From JAUSNA01 sp964511965 (lineage in GTDB: Bacteria; Patescibacteriota; Microgenomatia; Levybacterales; GWA1-39-11), in NCBI GenBank assembly GCA_964511965.1, contig CAZEGF010000006.1:1-64000 (forward strand): 64,000 nucleotides of DNA. The letters run 5' to 3'. The first letter of the stretch is position 1; each line of letters starts with the position of its first letter. Under the pieces are notes generated by a model. It was not told the origin of the DNA, searched no databases, and was given only the letters and a program-made list of their open reading frames with translations. Shown here in pieces: positions 35,551 through 43,064 of this stretch. The position numbers and the translations under genes are program-made.

Positions 35551-36822
35551 ATGACAAATTTCAAAAAACAAATTTTCTCAGTAGTCGCAGCTGGATCTCT
35601 ACTCGTAAGCGTAGCAACTCCAGTTCTTGCGGATACTACAATACAAATTTCTGGAAACGGAGCTGGTTCAGACAACTATACAAAAGTTGAACAAACCAAC
35701 ACAAACACCGTTAGCCAGAATAACACAGCAAATGTCACCAACAATGTTACCTCAAATGCAGACACAGGAAACAACAAAGCTGGTTTTAACACAGGAGGCG
35801 ATGTCAACATCGGCACTGGAAAAGCTACAACCGTTGCAAACGTAACCAACACTTTGAACAGCAATGCTGCTCAAATTGCAGGATGCAATTGTGAAGGAGA
35901 CACTAATGTTAAGATTTCCGGAAACGGAGCTAAATCTGACAATACCGTTACTTTGAAAGATACGAATGTAAATTCAATCGGACAAAATAACGTTGCTAAC
36001 GTTACCAACAATGTTGATAACAATGCAAATTCTGGTGGCAACACTGCAAATAGCAACACAGGTGGAGATGTAATGATCAACACCCAAGGAGCTACAGCTG
36101 TTTCAAACGTTACGACCGTTGCAAATGCAAATTCTGCAATGATCGGAGGCGGAGCTGGAGCTGGACACAATTCTGCTTCTTTTGTAATTTCTGGTAATGG
36201 TGCAGGAAGCGACAACTGGATTGACGCTAAACTCAACAATACCAATTCTGTTTCACAAGGAAATACAGCAAATGTTACAAACAATGTTGATTCTGATGCT
36301 AAAACAGGATACAACGATGCAGGATTTAATACCGGAGGCGATGTAATGATCGGCACCGGAGCTGCTTGGTCAGAAGCAAACGTAGACAATATGGTTAACT
36401 TTAATTCAGCTAACCTCGACTGCGGATGTGTAACTGATGTACTTGCTAAAATCGACGGAAATGGCGCTACACCTGAAGGCCACGGATACTGGGACTTCTG
36501 GAACAAGAATGATAATACTATCCTTCTTGATTTAGTTAACGCTAATAACGTTGGACAAGGTAACAATTCTTACCTCAATAACAAAGTCAATGCTGACGCA
36601 AAGACCGGAGGTAACGATGCTGACCTTAATACCGGTGACACTTATGGATCTGATCCATCAATCGGAACCGGACCAGCAACTAACGTAACCGATGTAAATA
36701 ACAGCGGAAACGTTAACACTGTTGGAGGAACACCATTTGTAATCCCAATGCCTGGTGATTCAAGTGTTTCTATTTCTTTCAACTTTCAAGCTTTAATGGC
36801 ATTCTTCGGAATGCACGTTTAG
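35551..36822 (+). CDS. secreted Asn/Thr/Gly-rich beta-solenoid repeat protein
   Basis: The ATG at 35551 follows a near-perfect Shine-Dalgarno site AAAGGAGGTG (35535-35544); an upstream GTG at 35542 overlaps that site and is unlikely. The 423-residue product has a signal peptide ending in PVLA and four repeats of about 90 residues. Each runs ISGNGAGSDN - NTNxVSQxNxANVTNNV - AxTGxNxAxxNTGGDV - IGTG, and the first and third end in a Cys-x-Cys turn (GCNCEG, CGCVTD). The periodic Asn/Val/Thr pattern suggests a parallel beta-helix or curli-like fold. It has no LPXTG motif and no membrane anchor, so it is released or assembled extracellularly. Confidence 0.87.
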   Translation: MTNFKKQIFSVVAAGSLLVSVATPVLADTTIQISGNGAGSDNYTKVEQTNTNTVSQNNTANVTNNVTSNADTGNNKAGFNTGGDVNIGTGKATTVANVTNTLNSNAAQIAGCNCEGDTNVKISGNGAKSDNTVTLKDTNVNSIGQNNVANVTNNVDNNANSGGNTANSNTGGDVMINTQGATAVSNVTTVANANSAMIGGGAGAGHNSASFVISGNGAGSDNWIDAKLNNTNSVSQGNTANVTNNVDSDAKTGYNDAGFNTGGDVMIGTGAAWSEANVDNMVNFNSANLDCGCVTDVLAKIDGNGATPEGHGYWDFWNKNDNTILLDLVNANNVGQGNNSYLNNKVNADAKTGGNDADLNTGDTYGSDPSIGTGPATNVTDVNNSGNVNTVGGTPFVIPMPGDSSVSISFNFQALMAFFGMHV

Positions 36823-36831
36823 TTTGATACA

Positions 36832-36885
36832 GAAACAAGTAGGGTGCTTTTGTTAGCACTTCGACAAGACCACCCTACAAGTTTC
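36832..36885 (+). terminator. long hairpin after the solenoid gene
   Basis: GAAAC-aa-GTAGGGTG pairs with CACCCTAC-aa-GTTTC around a 24-nt loop. There is no T-run, so it may be a processing or stability element as much as a terminator. AT-rich simple repeats (about 36895-36930) follow. Confidence 0.55.
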
Positions 36886-36937
36886 GAAACGACAAATAAA
36901 CTTAAAACGAAAAACTTAAAACTTAAAAACAAGAAAA

Positions 36938-39196
36938 ATGAATATTAAAAGAATACAACAATTACTGTCACTTACATTAATACTTGTTATATTTGTAGGA
37001 AAACTTGCAGTACCAATGGCTGTTCTTGCAGAAGATGCACCAACACCTCCTGCCGCACCATCTGCTCCTAGCGCACCGTCAGCACCATCTGCACCTACAC
37101 CACCGGAACACAACGACACTCCACCACCACCGCCTGCACCAAAACCACCCGTTAAAAATGACACTCCACCATCTGCACCAACACCACCACCAGCACCATC
37201 CGGTTCCACTGACGGACCAAGTGGTAACACACCAACTCAAAATCAAGAAGTAAATCCAACTACGACATCCGGAACCGGCGGAACAAATGGGAGTGGAAAT
37301 GTAGGAGATACTACTATTGGAACCGGGGAATCAAATGCTAACGGAAGCATTACAACAACGGGAAACAATAACACCGCTGTTAATGGAGGATGCAACACGT
37401 GTGCGGGTGGGAACGGAACATCGGTTGGAAATTCGGGTAACGGGGTAGGTTCAAACAACAGCGCAACATCAAATGATAATAATTCAGCAACGACCGGCCA
37501 ACACAACAGTGCAAATGTTGCAAACAATCTTACACTTGGTAGTAATTCGGGCAACAATAACGCTTCATTTAATGTAGGTGATTCCTCAATAACAACTCAA
37601 GATGCTAACACAACAGGAACCGTTATAACTTCTCTTAATACAAATGTAGATGGGGTTGCGGTTGCAACATTTGATGTAGCAGATAATCACACCGGAGACA
37701 TTATACTTGCTCCTGGAAATGCAACAAGCAGCTGTACAAATGGATGTGGAGCAACTAACAATACTTCAAACACGGCAAACGGGGCTAATTCAACAAATAA
37801 TGCATCAAACAATTCAACGAATAACAGTATTACAGACCAATCAAATAATGCTGTAATTGGAAGTACTCTTGATCTTACTGCAAACTCAGGTGATAACCAA
37901 TCAAGCTTTAACACCGGAGGAGATTCTTCAATAACAACAGGAGACGCAAATGTATCAGCAAATGTACTCACAATGGCTAACAATAATATCGCCGGAAATG
38001 TCCTTTACAACGTTGTTAATATATATGGTAACTTGGTCGGAGATATTATCCTTCCTCAATCAACAATTGACTCGCTTCTTTGCAACACTTGCGGAGGTTC
38101 ATCGACTTCAAATAATAAAAATGGTGACAATTCAACAAATACGGCTTCAAATAACACTACAAACAATTCAACTACAAATCAAAGCAATAATGCACAAATT
38201 GACAACAACATAAATATAAATGGAACAACGGGAAATAATGACTCAAGCTACAACACGGGAGGAAATTCTGATATTCAAACAGGAGCTTCAAATGTTGTTG
38301 CAAATGTACTTAACGTCGCAAATACTAATATTGATGGAGGAACATGGTGGTTGGTTATTGTTAACCAAGCTGGAAAATGGATTGGAAAGATTGTCGGATC
38401 ACCTGACGGAGCTAACATGGCTGGAAGTGCCGGAACAGAATTTGAAGTAGATCCAATAACAGGTGAAGTAACAGCAGTTGGTGCAAACACTTCAAATAGT
38501 GGAAATGGCGACAATACAACAAATACAGCTTCAAACAACACTACAAATAACTCAACAACAACTCAAAGTAATGACGCTAAAATACAAAACAACTTAAATC
38601 TAACGGCAAACACAGGTGGTAATGCAACAAACTTTAATACTGGTGGAAATTCAAATATCAAAACAGGAGATGTTAATGTCATTGCAAATCTAGTCAACTT
38701 CGTCAACAACAACATAACCGGAGGCGGTAAATTAGTTGTCACGGTTGTTAATGTATTTGGTAGCTGGATTGGAGACTTCGTAGCACCCGGACAACAAAAA
38801 CAGGCACATAATACTACTTCAGGAAGTTCAAACGGTGGAGGGTCAAATAACAACAATAATAATGGAAACTCAAATTCTGGAGGATCATCTATAGTATCCG
38901 GAGCTAAAGGAAATGCTTTGATAACTGCAAATGTTGATAATTCCGGTAACACAAACACTTATGGCGCAGGAAGCGTTGAAGGTGCAAATACAACCGGCGG
39001 ATCTACCCACAATGAGGCTACTGTTGCAAAAAGCGTAGGGCAAGACGGTTCTGCGACAGTAGCTAAAAAAACAATCGCAATAAATCTCGCATGGTTACTC
39101 CTTGCGCTTCCATTGTTTGGGATCGCAATGATTGCTAAAAAATCTTTTGTTCCTGTCCGAACACTCGCGATACGGGGAATACATCTCTTCTTGTGA
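36938..39196 (+). CDS. large beta-solenoid repeat surface protein with Pro-rich stalk and C-terminal membrane helix
   Basis: The 752-residue protein has a signal peptide (about 8-32), a Pro/Ala/Ser-rich stalk (about 35-105) with repeated SAP and PPP blocks, then about six Asn/Thr-rich solenoid repeats related to the neighbouring genes (SNNTTNNSTTxQSNxA, NTGGxSxIxTG). CxxC or CxC turns (GCNTCAG, CTNGCG, LLCNTCGG) lie at repeat borders. The C-terminus has a hydrophobic segment (AWLLLALPLFGIAMIA) and a positive tail but no LPXTG before it, so it may be anchored as a membrane protein. It overlaps the next gene by 4 bases. Confidence 0.87.
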   Translation: MNIKRIQQLLSLTLILVIFVGKLAVPMAVLAEDAPTPPAAPSAPSAPSAPSAPTPPEHNDTPPPPPAPKPPVKNDTPPSAPTPPPAPSGSTDGPSGNTPTQNQEVNPTTTSGTGGTNGSGNVGDTTIGTGESNANGSITTTGNNNTAVNGGCNTCAGGNGTSVGNSGNGVGSNNSATSNDNNSATTGQHNSANVANNLTLGSNSGNNNASFNVGDSSITTQDANTTGTVITSLNTNVDGVAVATFDVADNHTGDIILAPGNATSSCTNGCGATNNTSNTANGANSTNNASNNSTNNSITDQSNNAVIGSTLDLTANSGDNQSSFNTGGDSSITTGDANVSANVLTMANNNIAGNVLYNVVNIYGNLVGDIILPQSTIDSLLCNTCGGSSTSNNKNGDNSTNTASNNTTNNSTTNQSNNAQIDNNININGTTGNNDSSYNTGGNSDIQTGASNVVANVLNVANTNIDGGTWWLVIVNQAGKWIGKIVGSPDGANMAGSAGTEFEVDPITGEVTAVGANTSNSGNGDNTTNTASNNTTNNSTTTQSNDAKIQNNLNLTANTGGNATNFNTGGNSNIKTGDVNVIANLVNFVNNNITGGGKLVVTVVNVFGSWIGDFVAPGQQKQAHNTTSGSSNGGGSNNNNNNGNSNSGGSSIVSGAKGNALITANVDNSGNTNTYGAGSVEGANTTGGSTHNEATVAKSVGQDGSATVAKKTIAINLAWLLLALPLFGIAMIAKKSFVPVRTLAIRGIHLFL

Positions 39197-40302
39197 TACG
39201 AAAGGCGGTTATTTTCATAATCTGCCTCATTGCAAACCTCACATTAACCAATCATGTAAAAGCCGATGAGATTGTCGTTAATGTCAACGGAAACGGATCC
39301 GGATCAACTAATCAAGTACAAGTCACTTCTCAAAATACTACCCAAGTTAGTCAAAATAATGATGCAAGTGTAACAAATAATACGACTTCAAATGCAAATA
39401 CCGGCAACAATAACGCCTCAAATAATACCAATGGGAGTGCGACAATTTCAACAGGAGATGCCACTTCATCAACTGCCGTTAACAATCAAAATATTAATTC
39501 AAATGCTGCAGATACTAATTGTGGATGCCAAAGTAGCTCTTCAGTTACAGTTTCAGGTAACGGAGCAGGTTCTAATAATTATGTAAATGGCTCAAATTCA
39601 AATTCTGCCTCCGTTAACCAAACAAATAATGCATCAATTCAAAATAACGCAACTACAAACGCCAATACCGGCTACAATGAAGCTTCTTACAATGGTAACG
39701 GTTCTACATTTATTATGACTGGAAGCATTTACTCAACGACAAAAATAAACAACAAAAATATTAATAACAGCGCATACTTTGGTGCAACAGGTCTTGAGAG
39801 TAGCTTTTTATCTATTTCCGGAAATGGGGACGGATCAGACAACTTAGTAGCATTTACCAACAACGTTAGCGTAGTTGTAACTAATACAAATGTAGCAACA
39901 ATTAATAATAATGTAGAAAATAATTTAAATACTGGAGGAAATAAAACTCTTGGAAATTTGGGTGATGTAGCTATAGTAACCGGGGGGATCATAAATGATG
40001 TAACGGTTAATAACGAAAATATAAATAGCAGTTTTGTAGAAGTTGTATGTGGTTGTAAAACTCCGGAATCACCGGAGCACCCAAATCCTCCATCCACTTC
40101 AACACCGGGAAGTTCAATTGTTCAGGGGTCAAGCGGTAGCTCAAGTTCAGGATCATCAAATGGAACCCCAGGAAATGTTCTTCCAGTTACCGGAAGTTCT
40201 ATTCCATGGTCACTTTTTGCAACACTTGTGTTATTCTTCATGTTCCTTTCAGGGCTGTATCTGCGTTTCCATGGGGCTAATGCACCTCCATCAAGAGTTT
40301 AG
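39193..40302 (+). CDS. sortase-anchored (LPVTG) beta-solenoid surface protein
   Basis: The 369-residue protein starts at a GTG that overlaps the previous stop (GTGA), giving a signal peptide ending in VKA. Three solenoid repeats follow, with SGNGAGSNN, QNNxAxVxNN and NTGxN blocks and CGC turns (NCGCQ, VCGCK), then a Ser/Gly/Pro linker. The cell-wall sorting signal is complete: LPVTG, a hydrophobic helix and a short tail with Arg and His. A sortase gene lies 0.5 kb downstream. It is the probable covalently anchored member of the three-gene set. Confidence 0.92.
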   Translation: MIRKAVIFIICLIANLTLTNHVKADEIVVNVNGNGSGSTNQVQVTSQNTTQVSQNNDASVTNNTTSNANTGNNNASNNTNGSATISTGDATSSTAVNNQNINSNAADTNCGCQSSSSVTVSGNGAGSNNYVNGSNSNSASVNQTNNASIQNNATTNANTGYNEASYNGNGSTFIMTGSIYSTTKINNKNINNSAYFGATGLESSFLSISGNGDGSDNLVAFTNNVSVVVTNTNVATINNNVENNLNTGGNKTLGNLGDVAIVTGGIINDVTVNNENINSSFVEVVCGCKTPESPEHPNPPSTSTPGSSIVQGSSGSSSSGSSNGTPGNVLPVTGSSIPWSLFATLVLFFMFLSGLYLRFHGANAPPSRV

Positions 40303-40316
40303 AGTAGCCTTAACCC

Positions 40317-40338
40317 TAAAACCCCGGAAGGGGTTTTT
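40317..40338 (+). terminator. intrinsic terminator after the LPVTG gene
   Basis: AACCCC-GGAA-GGGGTT stem followed by a T-run, 15 bp after the stop at 40302. It closes the three-gene solenoid transcript. Confidence 0.85.
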
Positions 40339-40358
40339 TGATGGTAAACTTCTCTCTC

Positions 40359-40402
40359 TGTCATTGTGAGGAGTCCTGCGAAGTAGGACGACGAAGCAAT
40401 CT
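40359..40402 (+). repeat. palindromic repeat, left copy
   Basis: It starts TGTCATTGTGAG and ends GAAGCAATCT, with an internal perfect hairpin GTCCT-gcgaagt-AGGAC. Confidence 0.85.
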
Positions 40403-40694
40403 AAAGTAATTCATCATACAAATCTTTCCAATCTTTATTTTTTGTTTCAATCAAATCAATTTTTTTCTTTCTTGACCCTCCCATTATCTGTTTTTCCCGA
40501 CTAATAGCTTCGTATGGGGTCTGGAAAATTTCAAAATATACCAGCTTATGCACATTGTATTTAGAAGTAAAACTTTCAACAGCGCTATTTTTATGTTGCC
40601 AAACACGTCTTATCAAATCTTCAGTTACTCCCGTATATAAAACTTTATTGTTAAAGTTTGTAAGAATGTAAACATAATACTGTTTGTTTCTCAC
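40401..40694 (-). CDS. GIY-YIG nuclease-like protein (UPF0213/COG2827 group)
   Basis: With the GTG at 40694 the protein has 97 residues, the normal length of single-domain GIY-YIG proteins. Motifs are YYVYIL and LYTGVT (the GIY/YIG pair), RRVWQHK with the catalytic Arg, and an acidic site in YEAISREKQI. The open frame runs upstream through ATG codons at 40736 and 40757, but that part translates the palindromic repeat (MSLRAKRSNL). GIY-YIG proteins cut DNA, and homing endonucleases and repair nucleases share the fold. It may act on the flanking repeats, which is inference. Confidence 0.87.
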   Translation of the reverse strand: MRNKQYYVYILTNFNNKVLYTGVTEDLIRRVWQHKNSAVESFTSKYNVHKLVYFEIFQTPYEAISREKQIMGGSRKKKIDLIETKNKDWKDLYDELL

Positions 40695-40707
40695 CAATAT
40701 AGTATAA

Positions 40708-40735
40708 AGATTGCTTCGCTTCGCTCGCAATGACA
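40708..40735 (-). repeat. palindromic repeat, right inverted copy
   Basis: Read on the minus strand it is TGTCATTGCGAGCGAAGC followed by GAAGCAATCT, matching the copy at 30047-30074 almost base for base. Confidence 0.85.
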
Positions 40736-40758
40736 TATTGCGTGCTACAATACACAAA

Positions 40759-41316
40759 ATGAAACGAAATCTTCAAAAATGGGTTGGAAACATTTTGATC
40801 GCAATTTCCTTGCTGGGGCTTCTTTTCATTTATTACCCGGTTCTTAAGGAGTTTTTCTTTCCGCCTCATTTTACCGAAGCACAGAAAAAAAGCATTGGGT
40901 TTTCTATTGAAATCCCATCAATTAAAGTGTTCTCCCCGGTTATTGCCAATGTTGATCCATTCAACCAGCAAGAATATATTGAAAAGCTTAAAAATGGGGT
41001 AGCCCAGGCCAAAGGAACCAGTCTTCCCGGTCAAAAAGGTACTATATATATGTTCGCTCACTCATCAGATGTGCCATGGAGGATAACACGTTATAACACA
41101 GCATTTTTTAAATTAGATTTTGTTAAAAAGGGGGATAGGATCGTTTTGAGATATGAGGGTAAAGAGTATCGATATATGATTTATGATAAGAAGACTGTCT
41201 GGCCATCAGACACAAAATATTTGAAAGAAAATCAGGGGAATATATTGATTTTGCAAACGTGCACTCCGGTTGGAACTGCACTACAAAGACTATTAGTTTT
41301 TGCAAAGCCTAGTTAA
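40759..41316 (+). CDS. sortase (cysteine transpeptidase)
   Basis: I take the ATG at 40759, giving 185 residues with an N-terminal membrane helix (about 9-27) and a sortase beta-barrel. The catalytic trio is visible: His101 in FAHSSD, Cys168 in LILQTCTP and Arg177 in LQRLLVFAKP. Sortases cut LPXTG-like motifs and join the protein to a surface acceptor; the LPVTG protein at 39193-40302 is the obvious substrate. A TACAAT box at 40746-40751 ends 7 nt before the ATG, so the mRNA may be leaderless. The longer frame to 40711 runs into the palindromic repeat. The sortase class was not determined. Confidence 0.93.
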   Translation: MKRNLQKWVGNILIAISLLGLLFIYYPVLKEFFFPPHFTEAQKKSIGFSIEIPSIKVFSPVIANVDPFNQQEYIEKLKNGVAQAKGTSLPGQKGTIYMFAHSSDVPWRITRYNTAFFKLDFVKKGDRIVLRYEGKEYRYMIYDKKTVWPSDTKYLKENQGNILILQTCTPVGTALQRLLVFAKPS

Positions 41317-41372
41317 TGATTAATGGTTGATGCTTGATGGTTAATTAACTATTAGTCATTTATCATTAGCGA
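41317..41372. repeat. AT-rich simple repeat (TTAATGATTAATGG-type)
   Basis: Imperfect repeats of TTAATGATTAATGGTTGATG followed by ATTAGTCATTTATCATTAG fill the spacer after the sortase gene. A similar stretch lies at 52788-52874. No coding potential. Confidence 0.6.
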
Positions 41373-41386
41373 TAAATGTAGTGTAT

Positions 41387-41433
41387 GGGGGAAGAACGGA
41401 AAACAAACTTTTCGGTTTGCTCAATTCTCCCCC
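41387..41433 (-). terminator. hairpin at the 3' end of the GC-rich island operon
   Basis: Outer arms GGGGGA / TCCCCC and an inner GCAAAC-CGAAAA-GTTTGT stem form a strong two-part hairpin just beyond the last minus-strand gene (stop at 41454). It lacks a T-run, so efficiency as a terminator is uncertain. Confidence 0.6.
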
Positions 41434-41453
41434 CGGGTACACCTTGTCGGCGG

Positions 41454-41753
41454 TTAAGCTGTCACATTCTGTTCTTGCCGTATCAGGTCCTTGAGGGCTT
41501 CGGAGAACTCCGGTAAGTCTTGAATTGGCATTTCCCGAACGTATTCGATGGCGTTGTTAATGTCATCGATGGCCGCGTTAATGCAAGACAAAACCCATTT
41601 CCGCCTCTCTTCAGCCGAAGTTCCAGTTGGCAGAGGAGTGCCGTGGGGGGTGGCGAGGACGCGTTGGCTGTGAAGGACGTTGCTTGCCCCTTTGATTCGC
41701 GCCGCCGCGTGATCGAGTCTTTCCCACGCGTTGATGGTTTTGATCGAAGTCAC
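41454..41753 (-). CDS. small helical protein of GC-rich island, unknown
   Basis: The 99-residue protein starts at a GTG preceded by a perfect Shine-Dalgarno GAGGAGG, 6 nt away. It is predicted helical and is a paralogue of the 41805-42206 product: both open MTSIK--NA and share a W-(V/L)-n-NA-(I/M)-DD-(I/L)-n-A-(I/M)-E block followed by a Pro-rich turn and a final helix. No known family was recognised. The GC content is far above that of the genome. Confidence 0.78.
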   Translation of the reverse strand: MTSIKTINAWERLDHAAARIKGASNVLHSQRVLATPHGTPLPTGTSAEERRKWVLSCINAAIDDINNAIEYVREMPIQDLPEFSEALKDLIRQEQNVTA

Positions 41754-41804
41754 TTTTTGCCTCCTCAGGCTTGCCCCTTCTACGGGGCGGAATTGGGACG
41801 AAAC

Positions 41805-42206
41805 CTAGTTCCCGTCAGATGGCGGGTTCGTGATTTCGTAGGTCTGCAGCTTGCTAGCTGGTTTCACTTGCGCAAGGCGAAAGGCTTCCGCGACTGTGCT
41901 GACACCGACGATTTGGAGTGGTCTGCGATTCCGTTGGCTGATCATGCTTTTCACCTCTTCAGAGAGAGGCGGGACTTCGCCGTCCGGGATGGACTTTATG
42001 TGTTCCATAGCGACCCGAAGGTCGTCCATGGCGTTCATCAGGCCCAACATGAGCCATGTCCGGCTTCCGTCGGGCGTGTCGCTACCTGGGAGATCCCCAA
42101 GCTGCGATGCGATCAGGTTGGATTCCAGGGCATCGTAGATTTCACTGGCCCTGGCATTGCCTTGCCTGATCCTGTCCATTGCGTTGGTTGCTTTGATAGA
42201 TGTCAC
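41805..42206 (-). CDS. small helical protein of GC-rich island, paralogue of 41454-41753
   Basis: The 133-residue protein also starts at GTG after GAGGAGG (6-nt spacing). Its first ~95 residues align with the downstream paralogue, and about 35 extra residues follow. Function is unknown. The long plus-strand open frame across this region (41520-42236) is an antisense artefact of high GC. Confidence 0.78.
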   Translation of the reverse strand: MTSIKATNAMDRIRQGNARASEIYDALESNLIASQLGDLPGSDTPDGSRTWLMLGLMNAMDDLRVAMEHIKSIPDGEVPPLSEEVKSMISQRNRRPLQIVGVSTVAEAFRLAQVKPASKLQTYEITNPPSDGN

Positions 42207-42262
42207 TTGTTGCCTCCTCAGGCTTGCCCCACTTAAATGGGAATGGTCGTAATTGTCACCGG

Positions 42263-42400
42263 TTACAGCCGGGTGAGAAATATGGTCGTAAGGATCAAGC
42301 CCAGGATCAGAAACGCTAAACGCGCACCACCTCCTAGTTCCTTGATCATAGAGTTGAGAATTAGGAACACTCCCAACAAGCCAATGAACCAGGTATAAAT
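42263..42400 (-). CDS. 45-residue membrane peptide with ATT start codon
   Basis: This gene is too short for usual gene calling. A perfect GAGGAGG site (with the CCTGAGGAGGCAA context shared by its neighbours) lies 5 nt before an ATT codon at 42398-42400, which opens a frame of 45 codons ending in TAA. The peptide has two hydrophobic helices (about 3-17 and 28-42) separated by KELGGGAR, a typical small two-helix membrane protein. No ATG or GTG lies at the correct distance. TTG codons at residues 8 and 9 are possible starts but too far from the site. Confidence 0.6.
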   Translation of the reverse strand: MYTWFIGLLGVFLILNSMIKELGGGARLAFLILGLILTTIFLTRL

Positions 42401-42461
42401 GGTTGCCTCCTCAGGCCGATTTGGCCGCGTTGTACGCGGTATAGATCGTGAATTCAGATGT

Positions 42462-42803
42462 TTAGGGCTGTTGAGAAGACTCTCCCTCAGAAGGTACTTT
42501 TCCGAGTGATTGGGCTATGATGTAGATTTGCAACTTGCTCCTGCCTTCAGCATTACGCTTCAGGACTTCCGGCATGAGGACAATGTCCTCTTCGTTGGGG
42601 TCAATCAACTCAATTTCGGCAAGCCGCCCGTGCAATTGCGCGTACAGCTTGGCTTTGAAGTTGTAAAGCCCCATCAGATCCGCTTTTGACATTGAGAGTA
42701 CTGCTTCAGCAGTCTTGACGCCGTTTCGCATCAGGTTGTTGTAGACGCGATTTGTGAAACCGATCACACTTAAAGGAGTTTCCCCCTCAAGATGGATTGC
42801 CAT
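42462..42803 (-). CDS. stand-alone RNA polymerase alpha-CTD-like (helix-hairpin-helix) protein
   Basis: The 113-residue protein has an ATG start 8 nt after GAGGAGG. Residues 8-62 follow the alpha C-terminal domain pattern: an L-S-V start, a helix NRVYNNLMRNGVKTAEAVL, then SKADLMGLYNFKAKLYAQLHGRL, matching the two HhH turns of RpoA-CTD. The last 50 residues are acidic then Lys/Ser/Gln-rich. Such a protein might bind DNA or RNA polymerase and regulate the island. The match is to fold and pattern, not to a named family. Confidence 0.72.
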   Translation of the reverse strand: MAIHLEGETPLSVIGFTNRVYNNLMRNGVKTAEAVLSMSKADLMGLYNFKAKLYAQLHGRLAEIELIDPNEEDIVLMPEVLKRNAEGRSKLQIYIIAQSLGKVPSEGESSQQP

Positions 42804-42832
42804 GAACTTGTCCTCCTCAGGCGTTTTTGATT

Positions 42833-42883
42833 AAGTTTTCGCTCGCACAACCTCGTCAGACGGGGCTCTGCGAGCGAAAACTT
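42833..42883 (-). promoter_or_regulatory. perfect 15-bp stem in the leader of the GC-rich island operon
   Basis: AAGTTTTCGCTCGCA pairs perfectly with TGCGAGCGAAAACTT around a 21-nt loop. It lies between the promoter at 42981-43009 and the first gene. No T-run follows, so it is a structured leader element, perhaps an operator or RNA stability element. Confidence 0.65.
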
Positions 42884-42980
42884 GTTACAAGAATGTGATT
42901 TCAAGGTGCTCATTTTTTCCCAAACCCGCGAGTTTTGAGCTTATCAAAACATTAAGGAGAAGAATAAAAAATGTGGGAAT

Positions 42981-43009
42981 ATTATAAGACTGTACAGAGT
43001 TGAAGTCAA
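42981..43009 (-). promoter_or_regulatory. promoter TTGACT-N17-TATAAT for the GC-rich island operon
   Basis: Read on the minus strand, the -35 TTGACT (43004-43009), 17-bp spacer and perfect -10 TATAAT (42981-42986) would start transcription near 42974, about 170 nt before the first ATG at 42803. Confidence 0.8.
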
Positions 43010-43012
43010 AAA

Positions 43013-43040
43013 CAAACCCCCTTGTGTCCAAGGGGGTTTG
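43013..43040 (-). terminator. intrinsic terminator of the small solenoid gene
   Basis: AAACCCCCTTG / CAAGGGGGTTT stem with TTTTTG after it on the minus strand, 25 bp beyond the stop at 43065. Its tail touches the -35 box of the next promoter. Confidence 0.9.
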
Positions 43041-43064
43041 AATTGGAATCCGCCAGTTGGCGAA

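Larger units (their letters stand above)
40359..40735. mobile_element. candidate mobile unit: GIY-YIG gene between inverted palindromic repeats
   Basis: A copy of the repeat TGTCATTG(T/C)GAG...GAAGCAATCT lies at 40359-40402. An inverted copy, AGATTGCTTCG...CTCGCAATGACA, lies at 40708-40735, so the outer ends are mirror images. The GIY-YIG nuclease-like gene lies between them; its stop codon (40401-40403) is inside the left copy and upstream in-frame ATG codons come from the right copy. The 377-bp unit separates the LPVTG gene from the sortase gene. Mobility is inferred. Confidence 0.6.

Noticed and set aside
35871..36566. Long minus-strand open frame opposite the first solenoid gene
   Set aside because: It mirrors the repeat periodicity of the coding strand and has no start signals; similar shadows lie opposite the other solenoid genes.
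40694..40757. N-terminal extension of the GIY-YIG protein (start at 40736 or 40757)
   Set aside because: The extra residues are a translation of the palindromic repeat; homologue length and the first beta-strand fit the GTG at 40694 better.
41520..42236. Long plus-strand open frame (238 codons) across the GC-rich island
   Set aside because: It is antisense to two paralogous genes that have perfect Shine-Dalgarno sites, has no ribosome site of its own, and stays open because of high GC.
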